From Acidobacteriaceae bacterium (GTDB lineage Bacteria; Acidobacteriota; Terriglobia; Terriglobales; Acidobacteriaceae): 64,000 nucleotides of DNA. The notes beneath the pieces were generated by a model. The model did no database searches and was not told the origin of the DNA. It worked only from the letters and a program-made list of their open reading frames with translations. Location: the NCBI GenBank assembly GCA_025462885.1, contig JAOAPN010000004.1, forward strand, positions 124,001 to 188,000, written 5' to 3'. The first letter of the stretch is position 1; the number at the start of each line of letters is the position of its first letter. Below are positions 26,600-35,000 of this stretch, in pieces. Position numbers and translations under genes: made by a program.

Positions 26600-26866
26600 G
26601 AAATACGGGATCCTGACGGGTACCGCTGTATGAGCTGGTACGCTTCCCTTGGCGAAATACAGGGGTCCTGACGGGTACCGATGTGCTGACTGGTCCGCTA
26701 CTAATACAAAATACAGGGGTCCTGACGGGCACCGCTGTATGAGCCGGTCCGCTTCCATTGGGCGAAATACAGGGTCCTTCACTTCGTGAAGGATGACGAC
26801 GTAAGACGTACAGGATGGCGACGTGAGATGTTCAGACTGACGGCGTAAGACGTTGAGGATGACGAG
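26600..26866 (-). repeat. Repeat family B, copy 5 (three ~55-bp units plus 22-bp tandem tail)
   Basis: Reading + strand: three units each with AAATACAGGG, TCCTGACGGG(T/C)ACCG and CTGGT(A/C)CGC-like blocks. The middle of the unit alternates between CTGTATGAGC and ATGTGCTGAC. A CCTTCACTTCGTGAAGG hairpin follows, then exact 22-bp tandem units (26791, 26813, 26835, partial at 26857) of the type GGATGACGACGTAAGACGTA. Minus orientation relative to copies 1-3. Confidence 0.88.
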
Positions 26867-26945
26867 CGGTTTGAGGGTGGCGTAGCGCTTTCGTTCTACT
26901 ACGTTGCTTCGATCTTTCGTCCTCTTTCACGAGAGCAAATGGGCT

Positions 26946-27689
26946 TTAGCTGTTGGCCAGGATGGTTTGCTGGGCGGCTAGGAGCTGGTGGATGCCTGTC
27001 TCCGCGATGTCTAGCATCTGGGTGAGCTGGGTGCGGGAGTATGAGTCTTTTTCGGCGGTGGCCTGGGTTTCGACGAGGCCTCCCTCGGCGAGCATGACTA
27101 CGTTCATGTCGACGGTGGCGCGGGAGTCTTCTTCGTAGCAGAGGTCGAGGAGGACGTGGCCGTCGACGATGCCGACGCTGGTGGCGGCGACCATCTGCTT
27201 GAGGGGCGAGGTCTTGAGGGTTCCGGCGGCGACGAGCTTGTTGAGGGCGAGGGCGAGGGCGACGCAGGCTCCGGAGATGGCGGCGGTGCGGGTTCCTCCG
27301 TCGGCCTGGAGGACGTCGCAGTCGAGGATGATGGTGCGCTCGCCGAGCGCTTTCATGTCGACGACGGAGCGGAGGGATCGTCCGATGAGGCGCTGGATCT
27401 CGTGGGTGCGGCCGCCGACCTTGCCGCGTTCGGACTCGCGGGCGGTGCGGGTGAGGGTGGCGCGGGGGAGCATGCCGTACTCGGCGGTGACCCAGCCACG
27501 GCCGGAGTTGCGGAGCCAACCGGGAACGCCGGTCTCGATGGTGGCGTTGCAGAGGACGCGGGTGTTACCGGTCTCGATGAGGACGGAGCCCTCGGGGGTG
27601 GAGACGTATCCGGGAGTGAGCTTGAGCTGGCGAAGCTGATTTGCAGGGCGGGAGTCGGGACGGAAGAGCTGGGTGGAGGGTTCGGACAT
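26946..27689 (-). CDS. rph: Ribonuclease PH
   Basis: A 247-residue phosphorolytic 3'-5' exoribonuclease that trims tRNA 3' ends in the cytosol. The family blocks are present: [20 protein letters not shown] near the start, [53 protein letters not shown] and [17 protein letters not shown]. The start at 27689 ([20 protein letters not shown]) aligns with the usual RNase PH N-terminus; the in-frame extension upstream has no support. No strong Shine-Dalgarno sequence is visible. Length is standard (about 240). Repeat B copy 5 follows. Confidence 0.94.
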   Translation of the reverse strand: MSEPSTQLFRPDSRPANQLRQLKLTPGYVSTPEGSVLIETGNTRVLCNATIETGVPGWLRNSGRGWVTAEYGMLPRATLTRTARESERGKVGGRTHEIQRLIGRSLRSVVDMKALGERTIILDCDVLQADGGTRTAAISGACVALALALNKLVAAGTLKTSPLKQMVAATSVGIVDGHVLLDLCYEEDSRATVDMNVVMLAEGGLVETQATAEKDSYSRTQLTQMLDIAETGIHQLLAAQQTILANS

Positions 27690-27929
27690 TATCAGGTGAT
27701 TATAGTTGTCGGGATTAAGGGCAGTTGTCGGGAATCGGTTGTCAGTTCTCAGGTTTTCTGTTTCAAAACGGGACAATTTTTTGGTTGGCGGATTTTTTGT
27801 TTCATTTTGGTGAGGGAGTTTTATGAGTATTATCTTAGACTTAGAGTTCCAGATTGGCACTTGAAGTGTTCTACCGTAATGCATCCTCAGGCCACACCGA
27901 GTAAGAGGCGGGGGATTGGAGAGTACGGA

Positions 27930-28340
27930 ATGCGGGCAGTGCAGAGCAGTTCTACCGCTATGGGCAGTGAGTCGAGTGGGGGCCGCGCAGGACAGTTTGC
28001 GGCGCTTCGTTATGTGAGTCAACAGTTAGAGATGGATGCTGCCGCGCCTTGGTTGGCGGGAGGAGCATCCAGCGCCGGGGCGGGGTGGGGCGAGCCGCTG
28101 GGGGTGCAGCGGGAGGCGTCCGCGCTGCTGGAGGCGATGCGGTTTTGCCAGCGGAGACTGATGGATGAAGAGGTTTCGGCGGAGGAGCGGCTGCGCTATG
28201 CGGCGGAGCTTGGAGTGCTGCGTCGTCGCAGCTTCGAGTTAATGGAGCAATTCGTGCGCGCGTTGCAGCGGCGCGACGATGGGGTGCGGTCGCGGGGGAT
28301 GGTCATGGAGCCGGGTCTGACGGGGGGAATCGCATGCTGA
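27930..28340 (+). CDS. Small helical protein coupled to the downstream response regulator
   Basis: A 136-residue protein of unknown family. The start at 27930 has GGAGAG 6 bases upstream; an in-frame ATG at 27879 would lengthen it by 17 residues. The first half is Ser/Gly/Ala-rich and low complexity. The second half is predicted helical ([51 protein letters not shown]) and could form a coiled coil. It overlaps the next gene by 7 bases, so the two are probably translated together. It may be a partner or sensor-side accessory of that regulator, which is inference from position only. Confidence 0.6.
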   Translation: MRAVQSSSTAMGSESSGGRAGQFAALRYVSQQLEMDAAAPWLAGGASSAGAGWGEPLGVQREASALLEAMRFCQRRLMDEEVSAEERLRYAAELGVLRRRSFELMEQFVRALQRRDDGVRSRGMVMEPGLTGGIAC

Positions 28341-29941
28341 ATGGTTTCGGGGCAATGGAGAAGCGGGAGCAGTCCGGGTTGGATGGTGAAGCGGCTCTGG
28401 GACAGGCCGGCGCGATTTTGGGGAATACAACAGGGCTGCCAGTGACATTTCCGAGTGTGCCGCCTCCGGTTGAGGTTGGCGTCAGTGCTGCCGTCGAACT
28501 CGCTAAGCCGGTGCTGCATGTGATGGTGGTGGATGATGACGCGGAGCTGCGGCAGACCTGCGCTGAGGTGGCGGCGGCGATGGGCTGCGCCGTCGTGCAG
28601 GCGGAGAGTGTTCCTGCGGCGGAGGCGATTCTGAGGGGTCGGAAGCTGGATCTGCTGTTGCTGGATCTACGGCTGCCGGGGGGCGGCGGACTGGTGCTGC
28701 TGGAGCAGGTGAAGGCGCTGTATCCGGAGACGGCGGTGGTGGTAATGACGGCGTTCGCAACGGTGTCGTCGGCGGTGGAGGCGATGCGGATCGGTGCGGG
28801 AGATTATCTGACCAAGCCGTTTGCGGTCGACGATCTGATGACGGTGATCGATCGGGCGGGGCAGCGGGTGCAGTTCCACGAGGAGAGCCGAAGGCTGCGG
28901 GAGCGGTTGCGGACGAATCGCGGGATGGGAGGATTGGCCGGGCAGTCGCCGGAGATGGAGAAGCTGTACCGCATCCTGTCGAAGGTAGCGTTTTCGACGC
29001 ATCCGGTACTGATCCTCGGGGAGAGCGGCACCGGCAAGGAGAGGGTGGCGCGGGCGATCCATACGAATGGGCCCAATGCCGCAAAGCCATTTGTGACGGT
29101 GGACTGCGGGACGCTGATGCCGGGTTCGATTGAGAGCGAATTGTTTGGGCATGTGAAGGGAGCTGTGCCCGGGGCGGGCCGGGCGAAGGAAGGGCTGCTG
29201 GTCTCGGCGAAGGCCGGGACGGTCTACCTGGACGAGATTGGCGCGCTGCCGCTGGAGCTGCAGGGGAAGCTGCTGCGAGCGCTGCAGGAGAAGGAGGTGC
29301 GGCCGGTGGGTTCGGCGGCGGCGGTGCCGATCTCGGCGCGGGTGCTGGCGGGTTCGGGAAAGGACCTGGCGGGGATGGTGGAACAGGGACGGTTTCGGAA
29401 GGACCTGTACTTCCGGCTGAATGTGGTGAATCTAAGAATTCCTCCGCTGCGGGAGCGGCGACAGGATATCCATGCGCTGGCGCTGCAGATCGTCGAGCGG
29501 CTGAATACGGAGTCTGGTGTCGCCCGGGAGCTCTCCGACGATGCGCTGCGCATGATGCTGGAGTATGACTGGCCGGGGAATATTCGTGAGTTGGAGAGCG
29601 CGATCGAGCGGGCGTGTGCGCTATCCAGTGGTCCGAAGCTGCATATGGGCGATCTGCCGACGCAGTTGCAGGACTTCCGCAGGCATCGTGAGGTGCAGAG
29701 GCAATGGGTGCCGGAGGTGGATGAGGCGGGGATGGATCGGCGGCTGGAACCGGGTGGGGGACTGCGGCACGGAGAGATTGTGTCGATTGCGGAGATGGAG
29801 AAGGACGCGATCCTGGGGACAATTCGCCAGTTGAAGGGGGATAAGCTGATGGCGGCGAAGTTGCTGGGGATCGGGAAGACTACGCTGTACCGAAAGCTGA
29901 AGGAGTATGGACTGGGGGAGGTGGCGGACTCTTTGAATTAG
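28334..29941 (+). CDS. NtrC-type response regulator (REC-AAA+-Fis) with degenerate sigma-54 contact loop
   Basis: A 535-residue regulator. After about 55 residues comes a receiver domain (VMVVDDDAELRQ, LLLLDLRLPGGGG with the phosphoacceptor Asp, VVVMTAFATVSSA, YLTKPF). An AAA+ domain follows with Walker A LILGESGTGKERVARAIH and Walker B GTVYLDEIGAL, and the R-finger region GRFRKDLYFRLNVV. The C-terminal Fis-type helix-turn-helix is AAKLLGIGKTTLYRKLKEYG. In active sigma-54 activators the contact loop reads GAFTGA; here it reads GAVPGA, and the sensor I motif AATN reads AGSG. It may therefore regulate without sigma-54. The partner kinase is not in the window. It overlaps the small upstream gene. 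Confidence 0.88.
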   Translation: MLNGFGAMEKREQSGLDGEAALGQAGAILGNTTGLPVTFPSVPPPVEVGVSAAVELAKPVLHVMVVDDDAELRQTCAEVAAAMGCAVVQAESVPAAEAILRGRKLDLLLLDLRLPGGGGLVLLEQVKALYPETAVVVMTAFATVSSAVEAMRIGAGDYLTKPFAVDDLMTVIDRAGQRVQFHEESRRLRERLRTNRGMGGLAGQSPEMEKLYRILSKVAFSTHPVLILGESGTGKERVARAIHTNGPNAAKPFVTVDCGTLMPGSIESELFGHVKGAVPGAGRAKEGLLVSAKAGTVYLDEIGALPLELQGKLLRALQEKEVRPVGSAAAVPISARVLAGSGKDLAGMVEQGRFRKDLYFRLNVVNLRIPPLRERRQDIHALALQIVERLNTESGVARELSDDALRMMLEYDWPGNIRELESAIERACALSSGPKLHMGDLPTQLQDFRRHREVQRQWVPEVDEAGMDRRLEPGGGLRHGEIVSIAEMEKDAILGTIRQLKGDKLMAAKLLGIGKTTLYRKLKEYGLGEVADSLN

Positions 29942-30066
29942 AGGTCTGGTGGGTACGGTGGGGATTCGGGGTGGTTTGTTATGCTGGGCTCATACTTCTG
30001 CCCGTAGTGCGGGACTGGCTGTAGTGCAGAGGCAGGAATTTTTCTCAAGAGAGTGAGCAGCATACG

Positions 30067-30300
30067 ATGTCGGAGCAAGTAAAGATTACGGTTCGGCCGA
30101 ACGGTCCTTTTCGTGTCGAAGGGGCTATTTCGCTGGTGGATGTGGATGGAAATGAGTGGGACCTGACGGGCAAGCCGGCGATTTCGCTATGCCGCTGCGG
30201 GCTTTCTTCGAAGCGGCCGTTTTGCGACGGTACGCATGGGCGTGAGGGTTGGAAGTGCGATGCGAGCCCGATTCCGGTTGAGCCGGTGGCGTTGGGATAA
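30067..30300 (+). CDS. CDGSH iron-sulfur domain protein
   Basis: A 77-residue protein with the complete CDGSH [2Fe-2S] motif: CRCGLSSKRPFCDGTH, that is C-x-C, a later C and the His ligand, as in mitoNEET-type proteins. The N-terminal part (KITVRPNGPFRVEGAISLVD) forms the usual beta strand region. It is soluble, with no membrane anchor, and probably handles electron or cluster transfer. The Shine-Dalgarno sequence is weak (GAGAGTGAG, 12 bases upstream). It appears monocistronic, with a hairpin after it. Confidence 0.88.
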   Translation: MSEQVKITVRPNGPFRVEGAISLVDVDGNEWDLTGKPAISLCRCGLSSKRPFCDGTHGREGWKCDASPIPVEPVALG

Positions 30301-30340
30301 CGATTGCTGTAGGGATTTATGTGTGTGTGTGTTGTAGGGG

Positions 30341-30363
30341 CCGCCGTCGCTGTGCGACGGCGG
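30341..30363 (+). terminator. GC-rich hairpin after the CDGSH gene
   Basis: CCGCCGTCGC and GCGACGGCGG pair perfectly around TGT, 40 bases after the stop. Only a weak T-rich tail (ATGTCTTGTTT) follows. A (GT)n run at about 30320-30333 precedes it. Confidence 0.6.
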
Positions 30364-30513
30364 ATGTCTTGTTTGGCGGGTTAGCTCCCTGCTGCGATCG
30401 AACTGATGACAGTTCTTTGTTCTCCTTTCGTTAAGCCGGGACCTCGTTCGTTTTAGTGCGCTTTATCGCAGATTTGTGATTGGGATAAGGACGGAAGAGA
30501 CAAGAGCAAAGAC

Positions 30514-30606
30514 AAATACAGGGGTCCTGACGGGTACCGATGTTCTGACTGGTCCGCTCCTATCGGCGAAATACAGGGGTTCTTCACTTCGTTCAGGATG
30601 ACGAGG
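30514..30606 (-). repeat. Repeat family B, copy 6
   Basis: AAATACAGGGGTCCTGACGG, GTACCGATGTTCTGACTGGT, CCGCTCCTATCGGCG, AAATACAGGGGTTC and the TTCACTTCGTTCAGGATGACG end. One full unit, minus orientation, between two + genes. Confidence 0.85.
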
Positions 30607-30723
30607 CTCTCTGACGGTTGAGTGTTTGGGTTGACGCGTTCCTAAGCGGTGAGGATGAGTAGTTTCTTTCTTCGTCGGGCCGTGTTGTGTAGATATGAGT
30701 TCAAATTCTGTCGAGGTGCTGGT

Positions 30724-32871
30724 GTGACGATTTCGAGGCTTTGCCGTCTGGGTGTGGTGTCGGGTGTTCTGGGTCTTTCGATCGTTGCGAGTAGCACTGC
30801 TTTCGCCTGGCAGGCTGCGGTGTCCGCGCCTGCTGCAGGCTTGAGTGAATATGTCGGGCAGTATCATCCGGCGAGTGAGCCGGAGGTGATTTCGGCTGTG
30901 AATGTGAGTGGGAACACGCTGACGGTTGAGGGCGAGCGCAGCCCGAAGCTGGAGTTGAAGGCGGACGGGAAAGACCAGTTTGCGGTGGTGGGGAGCGAGA
31001 CGCGGCTCAGTTTTGTGCGCGGGGCGGACGGCAGGATTTCAGGGTTGACGGTGACCGGCGGCCGCCAGGGTACGGGGCGGATATTGGAGCGGTCGAGCGA
31101 TGCGGCTGTAACGCTCAACCACTTTCGCGAGTATGTGCGGAGTCAAGTGATGATTCCGATGCGGGATGGCGCGAAGCTGCATGCGGTGATCCTGCGGCCG
31201 GCTGGGTCGGAGAAGAGTGGCGAGGCTTTGCCGTTTCTGATGCAGCGGACTCCGTACGGAGTGGATGGAGCGACGCCGGGATCGATCAATGCGAGCAAGC
31301 CGGAGCTGGCGGCGAGCGGCTACATCTTTGTAGAGGCGGATATTCGCGGGCGGTATGGGTCGGAAGGTCAGTTTGTGATGAATCGTCCGATCGTCGCGCA
31401 TACGACTCCGAAGGATGTCGATGAGACGACGGATACGCGCGACACAATCGACTGGCTGCTGAAGAATATTCCGAACAATAGCGGCCGCGTGGGGGTGCTG
31501 GGGGTTTCGTATCCGGGGTTCCTGTCGATGATGGCGGGGATCGATGCGCATCCGGCGGTGAAGGCGATCTCGCCGCAGGCTCCGATGACGAATATCTGGA
31601 TCGGTGATGACTTCTTCCACAACGGGGCGTTTCGCGAGACGTACGGATTCGACTACGTGCAGCAGCTCGAAGGGCAGAAGACGGATGTACGGGTGGATAC
31701 GAAGGAGGACACGTTCGACTTCTTTCTGAGGAACGTGAACTTTGCCGGGGCAGCGAAGGCGGCGAAGATCACGGACCTGCCGACGGCGAAGGTGTTTCTG
31801 TCACATCCGGAGTACACGAAGTTCTGGCAGGATATGGCGGTGGAGCCACACCTGACGAAGGTGGAGGTTCCGACGTTGGAGGTTGGCGGCTGGTGGGACC
31901 AGGAGGATATGTGGGGAACGCAGGCGGAGTATGCGGCTTTGAATCCGCATGATTCCAAGGGTGAGGTCTTCATGGCGCTGGGGCCGTGGAACCATGGTGG
32001 ATGGAGTGGCACGACGCGGCATCTCGGCGTGGTCGACTTTGGTGCAGCTACGGGAGATCAATATCGTAAGACGATTGAGGCTCCTTTCTTTGAGAAGTAT
32101 TTGAAGGACAAGGCCGGTTTCTCGCTGGTGGATACGGCGAGCTTTCGGACAGGCGTGAATGAGTGGAAGTACTATGCGGCGTGGCCGCCGAAGCAGGGCT
32201 TCAAGCAGGCGAAGCTGTACCTGCAGGGTGATGGCGGGTTGAATATGACCGGTCCGAAGGGCGATGGCAAGGTCTCGTATGTGGCGGACCCGATGAACCC
32301 GGTTCCGTACCGCAATCGTCCGATCCAGGCGACGTATGGGAACGGCTCGAAGTGGCGGACGTGGCTGGTGGAAGATCAGCGTTTTGTGAGCAGGCGGAAG
32401 GACCTGGCGAACTTCTCAACCCCGGTTCTGGATCATGATGTGACGGTAACGGGGGATGTGATGGCAGACCTGTTCGCAAGTACAACTGGGACCGATAGCG
32501 ACTGGGTGGTGAAGCTGATCGACGTGTATCCGGACGATGCGCCGGCTCCGATGGCGGGATACCAGTTGATGATCGTGGATGAGATATTCCGCGGGCGTTA
32601 TGTGAAGAGCTTCGAGAAGCCGGAGGCTCTGACGCCGGGTAAGGTGACGGAGTTCAAGTGGAGCCTGCATGGCGCGGACCATACGTTCCTGAAGGGGCAC
32701 AAGATCATGGTGGAGATTCAGTCGAGCTGGTTCCCGTTGTACGACCGGAATCCGCAGACGTTTGTGCCGAATATCATGACGGCTCCGGCGGAGGCTTATA
32801 AGTCGCAGACGATCTCGATCCTGGGATCGGAGAAGTATCCTTCGCATCTGGAGTTTGTGACTACGGAGTAG
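30724..32871 (+). CDS. Exported CocE/NonD family (S15-type) hydrolase
   Basis: A 715-residue exported alpha/beta hydrolase related to X-Pro dipeptidyl peptidase, cocaine esterase and alpha-amino acid ester hydrolase/cephalosporin acylases. The start GTG at 30724 has GAGG 7 bases upstream and opens a clean signal peptide (ISRLCRLGVVSGVLGLSIVA); upstream in-frame ATGs at 30649 and 30655 are less likely. A pre-domain of about 100 residues is followed by the catalytic domain: RTPYGVDG, DIRGRYGSEGQF, the nucleophile Ser in GVSYPGF, Asp in GGWWDQED and His in GPWNHGGW. A C-terminal jelly-roll (VTVTGDVMADLFAST) completes the fold. It cleaves an ester or amide of unknown identity in the periplasm. 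Confidence 0.88.
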   Translation: MTISRLCRLGVVSGVLGLSIVASSTAFAWQAAVSAPAAGLSEYVGQYHPASEPEVISAVNVSGNTLTVEGERSPKLELKADGKDQFAVVGSETRLSFVRGADGRISGLTVTGGRQGTGRILERSSDAAVTLNHFREYVRSQVMIPMRDGAKLHAVILRPAGSEKSGEALPFLMQRTPYGVDGATPGSINASKPELAASGYIFVEADIRGRYGSEGQFVMNRPIVAHTTPKDVDETTDTRDTIDWLLKNIPNNSGRVGVLGVSYPGFLSMMAGIDAHPAVKAISPQAPMTNIWIGDDFFHNGAFRETYGFDYVQQLEGQKTDVRVDTKEDTFDFFLRNVNFAGAAKAAKITDLPTAKVFLSHPEYTKFWQDMAVEPHLTKVEVPTLEVGGWWDQEDMWGTQAEYAALNPHDSKGEVFMALGPWNHGGWSGTTRHLGVVDFGAATGDQYRKTIEAPFFEKYLKDKAGFSLVDTASFRTGVNEWKYYAAWPPKQGFKQAKLYLQGDGGLNMTGPKGDGKVSYVADPMNPVPYRNRPIQATYGNGSKWRTWLVEDQRFVSRRKDLANFSTPVLDHDVTVTGDVMADLFASTTGTDSDWVVKLIDVYPDDAPAPMAGYQLMIVDEIFRGRYVKSFEKPEALTPGKVTEFKWSLHGADHTFLKGHKIMVEIQSSWFPLYDRNPQTFVPNIMTAPAEAYKSQTISILGSEKYPSHLEFVTTE

Positions 32872-32878
32872 GGAACTA

Positions 32879-32903
32879 CAGTTGTGAGTTGGTAGTTGTG
32901 AGT
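32879..32903. repeat. Repeat family E, copy 1 (25 bp)
   Basis: CAGTTGTGAGTTGGTAGTTG plus TGAGT. Identical 25-base copies are at 49752 and 57041. The GTG start of the next gene lies at its 3' end. Confidence 0.9.
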
Positions 32904-33507
32904 GAGTGCTTTGGGGGATGGGTTGATTAAGACGATTAGTTCGCGGGAGGTTTATCGGAATCCCTGGACGAGTGTTCGTGAGGATGTGATTGAGCGGGCA
33001 AATGGGTCGCGTGGGATCTATGGGGTGATCGATAAGGACCCGGCTTGTATTGTGATTCCGCTGGATGCCACTCCCGCAGGGGAGTTTGTTTATTTGATTG
33101 AGCAGTTCCGGTATACCGTGGGCGGAAGGTATCTGGAGTTTCCGCAGGGTGGTTGGGAAGAGGCGGAGGTTGATCCGGAGGAGTTGGCTCGGGGGGAGTT
33201 GCGTGAAGAGACCGGGTTGACCGCTGTGACGATGACTCCTCTGACTACGCTACAGATTGCGTATGGGGTGATGAATCAGAAGCATCATCTTTTTCTGGCC
33301 GAGGGATTGACGTTGGGAGAGGCGGATCCGGATGTCGAAGAGACCGACCTGGTGCTGCATCGGGTGAGCGTCGCTGACTTCGAGGGGATGCTGTTGGATG
33401 GGACGATCGTGGATAATTGTACAGCTGCGGCTTGGGGGATCTATCGGATCTGGCGGGAGCGTGGGTTGACGGGCGACGGCTTGGAACGGAACCGAAGAAG
33501 AAGCTGA
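32902..33507 (+). CDS. Nudix hydrolase (ADP-ribose pyrophosphatase-like)
   Basis: A protein of about 201 residues with the fold and spacing of ADP-sugar pyrophosphatases: SSREVYRNPWTSVREDVIE, YLIEQFRYTVGGRYLEFPQG, then the Nudix box GGWEEAEVDPEELARGELRE continuing ETGL. The catalytic Glu pair is kept, but the box has one extra residue and Gly where the consensus Arg stands. It probably hydrolyses ADP-ribose or a similar nucleoside diphosphate derivative. The start is uncertain. The first in-frame candidate is GTG at 32902, which lies inside the 25-bp repeat E; TTG at 32911 or 32923 are alternatives, and no good Shine-Dalgarno sequence is seen. Confidence 0.85.
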   Translation: MSALGDGLIKTISSREVYRNPWTSVREDVIERANGSRGIYGVIDKDPACIVIPLDATPAGEFVYLIEQFRYTVGGRYLEFPQGGWEEAEVDPEELARGELREETGLTAVTMTPLTTLQIAYGVMNQKHHLFLAEGLTLGEADPDVEETDLVLHRVSVADFEGMLLDGTIVDNCTAAAWGIYRIWRERGLTGDGLERNRRRS

Positions 33508-33534
33508 ACCCAAATCTAATTGAAGTCCTTCGAT

Positions 33535-33606
33535 CCCATCCATCGCATGCGACATTCGATCCCACCCATCGCATAGGACAAAGGCGCGATGAATGGGGCA
33601 CCCATG
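33535..33606. repeat. Repeat family D, copy 1
   Basis: A first part CCCATCCATCGCATGCGACA is followed by the core CCCACCCATCGCATAGGACA, AAGGCGCGATGAATGGGGCA and CCC. CCCATCGC and GCGATGAATGGG form an interrupted inverted repeat. The second copy is at 49156. Confidence 0.8.
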
Positions 33607-33608
33607 CG

Positions 33609-35000
33609 TTAAATGAGCGGGAGGTGCTGAGTGTTCCAGGCGGACATGCCTCCGGCCATGTTGATGATGTGGGGGAAGCCGTGCGCGGTTAGGATGCTGG
33701 CGGCGATGCTGGAGCGGTAGCCGCTTCCGCAGACGGTGTAGAGGGTCTGCTTCGGGTCTAGCTCTGCGAGGCGGTGGGCCAGGTCGCCCAGTGGGATGTG
33801 TTGGGCGTTGGCGATGTGGCCTGCGTTCCATTCGGCGTTGCTGCGGACGTCGAGGATGAGGTCTTTGGTGGCGAGGGCTTGCAGGGCGTGCGCCGATATT
33901 TGAGGGATCTGGGCGATGGGAAGCCCCGCGTCGATCCATGCGGCGATACCTCCGGCGAGGGCGCCGAGGATGTTGTCCAGGCCGACGCGGATGAGGGAGC
34001 GGCGGGCTTCTTCGAGGATGTTGGGGTCGCTGGCGGATTCGTCGATGAGGACGATAGGGATTGTGGGATCGAGCAGCCAGCCGGACCAGAGGGAGAGGTT
34101 CTGCCCGCTGCCGATGTTGATGGAATTGGGAATGTGGGCTCCGCCGAAGGACTCGGGGCGGCGCAGGTCGAGGAGGGTGACGGGCCCGGCGGCGATGATC
34201 TTCTGCAAGTCGGCTGAAGAGATGCTGGCTGCGCCGGGGAGGGTGGCGAGGATGGGGGCTCCGGCGGCGTTGAGGGACTTCATGCGGGGGTAGTAGGTGG
34301 GGAAGGGTGGTACGGTGGCGAGGATCTGCTGAGTGAAGTCGGCTTCCGTGAGTTGGAAGAAGGGGTTGGTGGTGCGCTCGAAGCCGAGGGTGGACTGCTG
34401 GCTCTCGGACATGCCGGAGCCGCAGAGGGAACCAGCGCCGTGGCCGGGGAGGACTTCGACGGCGTCGGGGAGGGTGAGGATGCGGCTCTGGACGGAGGTG
34501 TAGAGCTCTTCGGCGAGGTGCTGCTTGGCGGCTTCGCCGAGAAGGTCGGGGCGGCCGAGGGAGCCGACGAAGAGGAAGTCTCCGGAGAGCAGGGCGGTAG
34601 GCTGGGCGGTGCTGCGGGCGGTGTCGAAGAGCAGGAAGGAGAGCTGCTCGGGAGTGTGGCCGGGGGTGTGGACGGCCTGGATGCAGGCGGCTCCGAGGAG
34701 GAAGGATTCGCCGTCTGCGAAAGGGTGGTGGGGGAAGGCGTATTCGTAGTCCTCGTTCGCGTCGTGGGCGCTGAGGTAGAGCTGCGCGCCGGTGGCGGCG
34801 GCGAGGGCAGTAGCTCCGGAGGCGAAGTCGGCGTGGATGTGGGTTTCGAGGATGTGGGTGATGTGCAGGTCGTGGCGGAGGGCATAGTCGAGGTAGCGAT
34901 CGATGTCGCGGATGGGGTCGACGACGGCGGCGAGACCCTGGCTGGAGACGATGTAGGAGTACTGTGCGAGGCCTGGGATTTCGAATCGTTCAATGTTCAT
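33609..35000 (-). CDS. Persulfide dioxygenase-like MBL-fold protein fused to two rhodanese domains
   Basis: A 463-residue fusion. The N-terminal metallo-beta-lactamase-fold domain (MNIERFEIPGLAQYSYIV, ETHIHADFASGATAL, VHTPGHTPEQLSFLL, LLSGDFLFVGSLGRPDL, EVLPGHGAGSLCG) resembles ETHE1/Blh-type persulfide dioxygenases, which oxidise glutathione persulfide to sulfite. Two rhodanese domains follow. The first (LLDLRRPESFGGAHIPNSIN) has LIDESASDPNILEE where the active Cys loop should be, so it looks inactive. The second (ILDVRSNAEWNAGHIANAQH) has Cys in TVCGSGYRSS. The Asp-Phe in HADF replaces the usual DH of MBL enzymes, as is common in this subgroup. Likely role: sulfide or persulfide detoxification in the cytosol. 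The ATG at 35000 starts the conserved domain. Confidence 0.85.
   Translation of the reverse strand: MNIERFEIPGLAQYSYIVSSQGLAAVVDPIRDIDRYLDYALRHDLHITHILETHIHADFASGATALAAATGAQLYLSAHDANEDYEYAFPHHPFADGESFLLGAACIQAVHTPGHTPEQLSFLLFDTARSTAQPTALLSGDFLFVGSLGRPDLLGEAAKQHLAEELYTSVQSRILTLPDAVEVLPGHGAGSLCGSGMSESQQSTLGFERTTNPFFQLTEADFTQQILATVPPFPTYYPRMKSLNAAGAPILATLPGAASISSADLQKIIAAGPVTLLDLRRPESFGGAHIPNSINIGSGQNLSLWSGWLLDPTIPIVLIDESASDPNILEEARRSLIRVGLDNILGALAGGIAAWIDAGLPIAQIPQISAHALQALATKDLILDVRSNAEWNAGHIANAQHIPLGDLAHRLAELDPKQTLYTVCGSGYRSSIAASILTAHGFPHIINMAGGMSAWNTQHLPLI

Noticed and set aside
26600..26866. CRISPR array
   Set aside because: Repeat B units recur but have no unique spacers of constant length, occur one to three at a time at many loci, and no cas gene is present.
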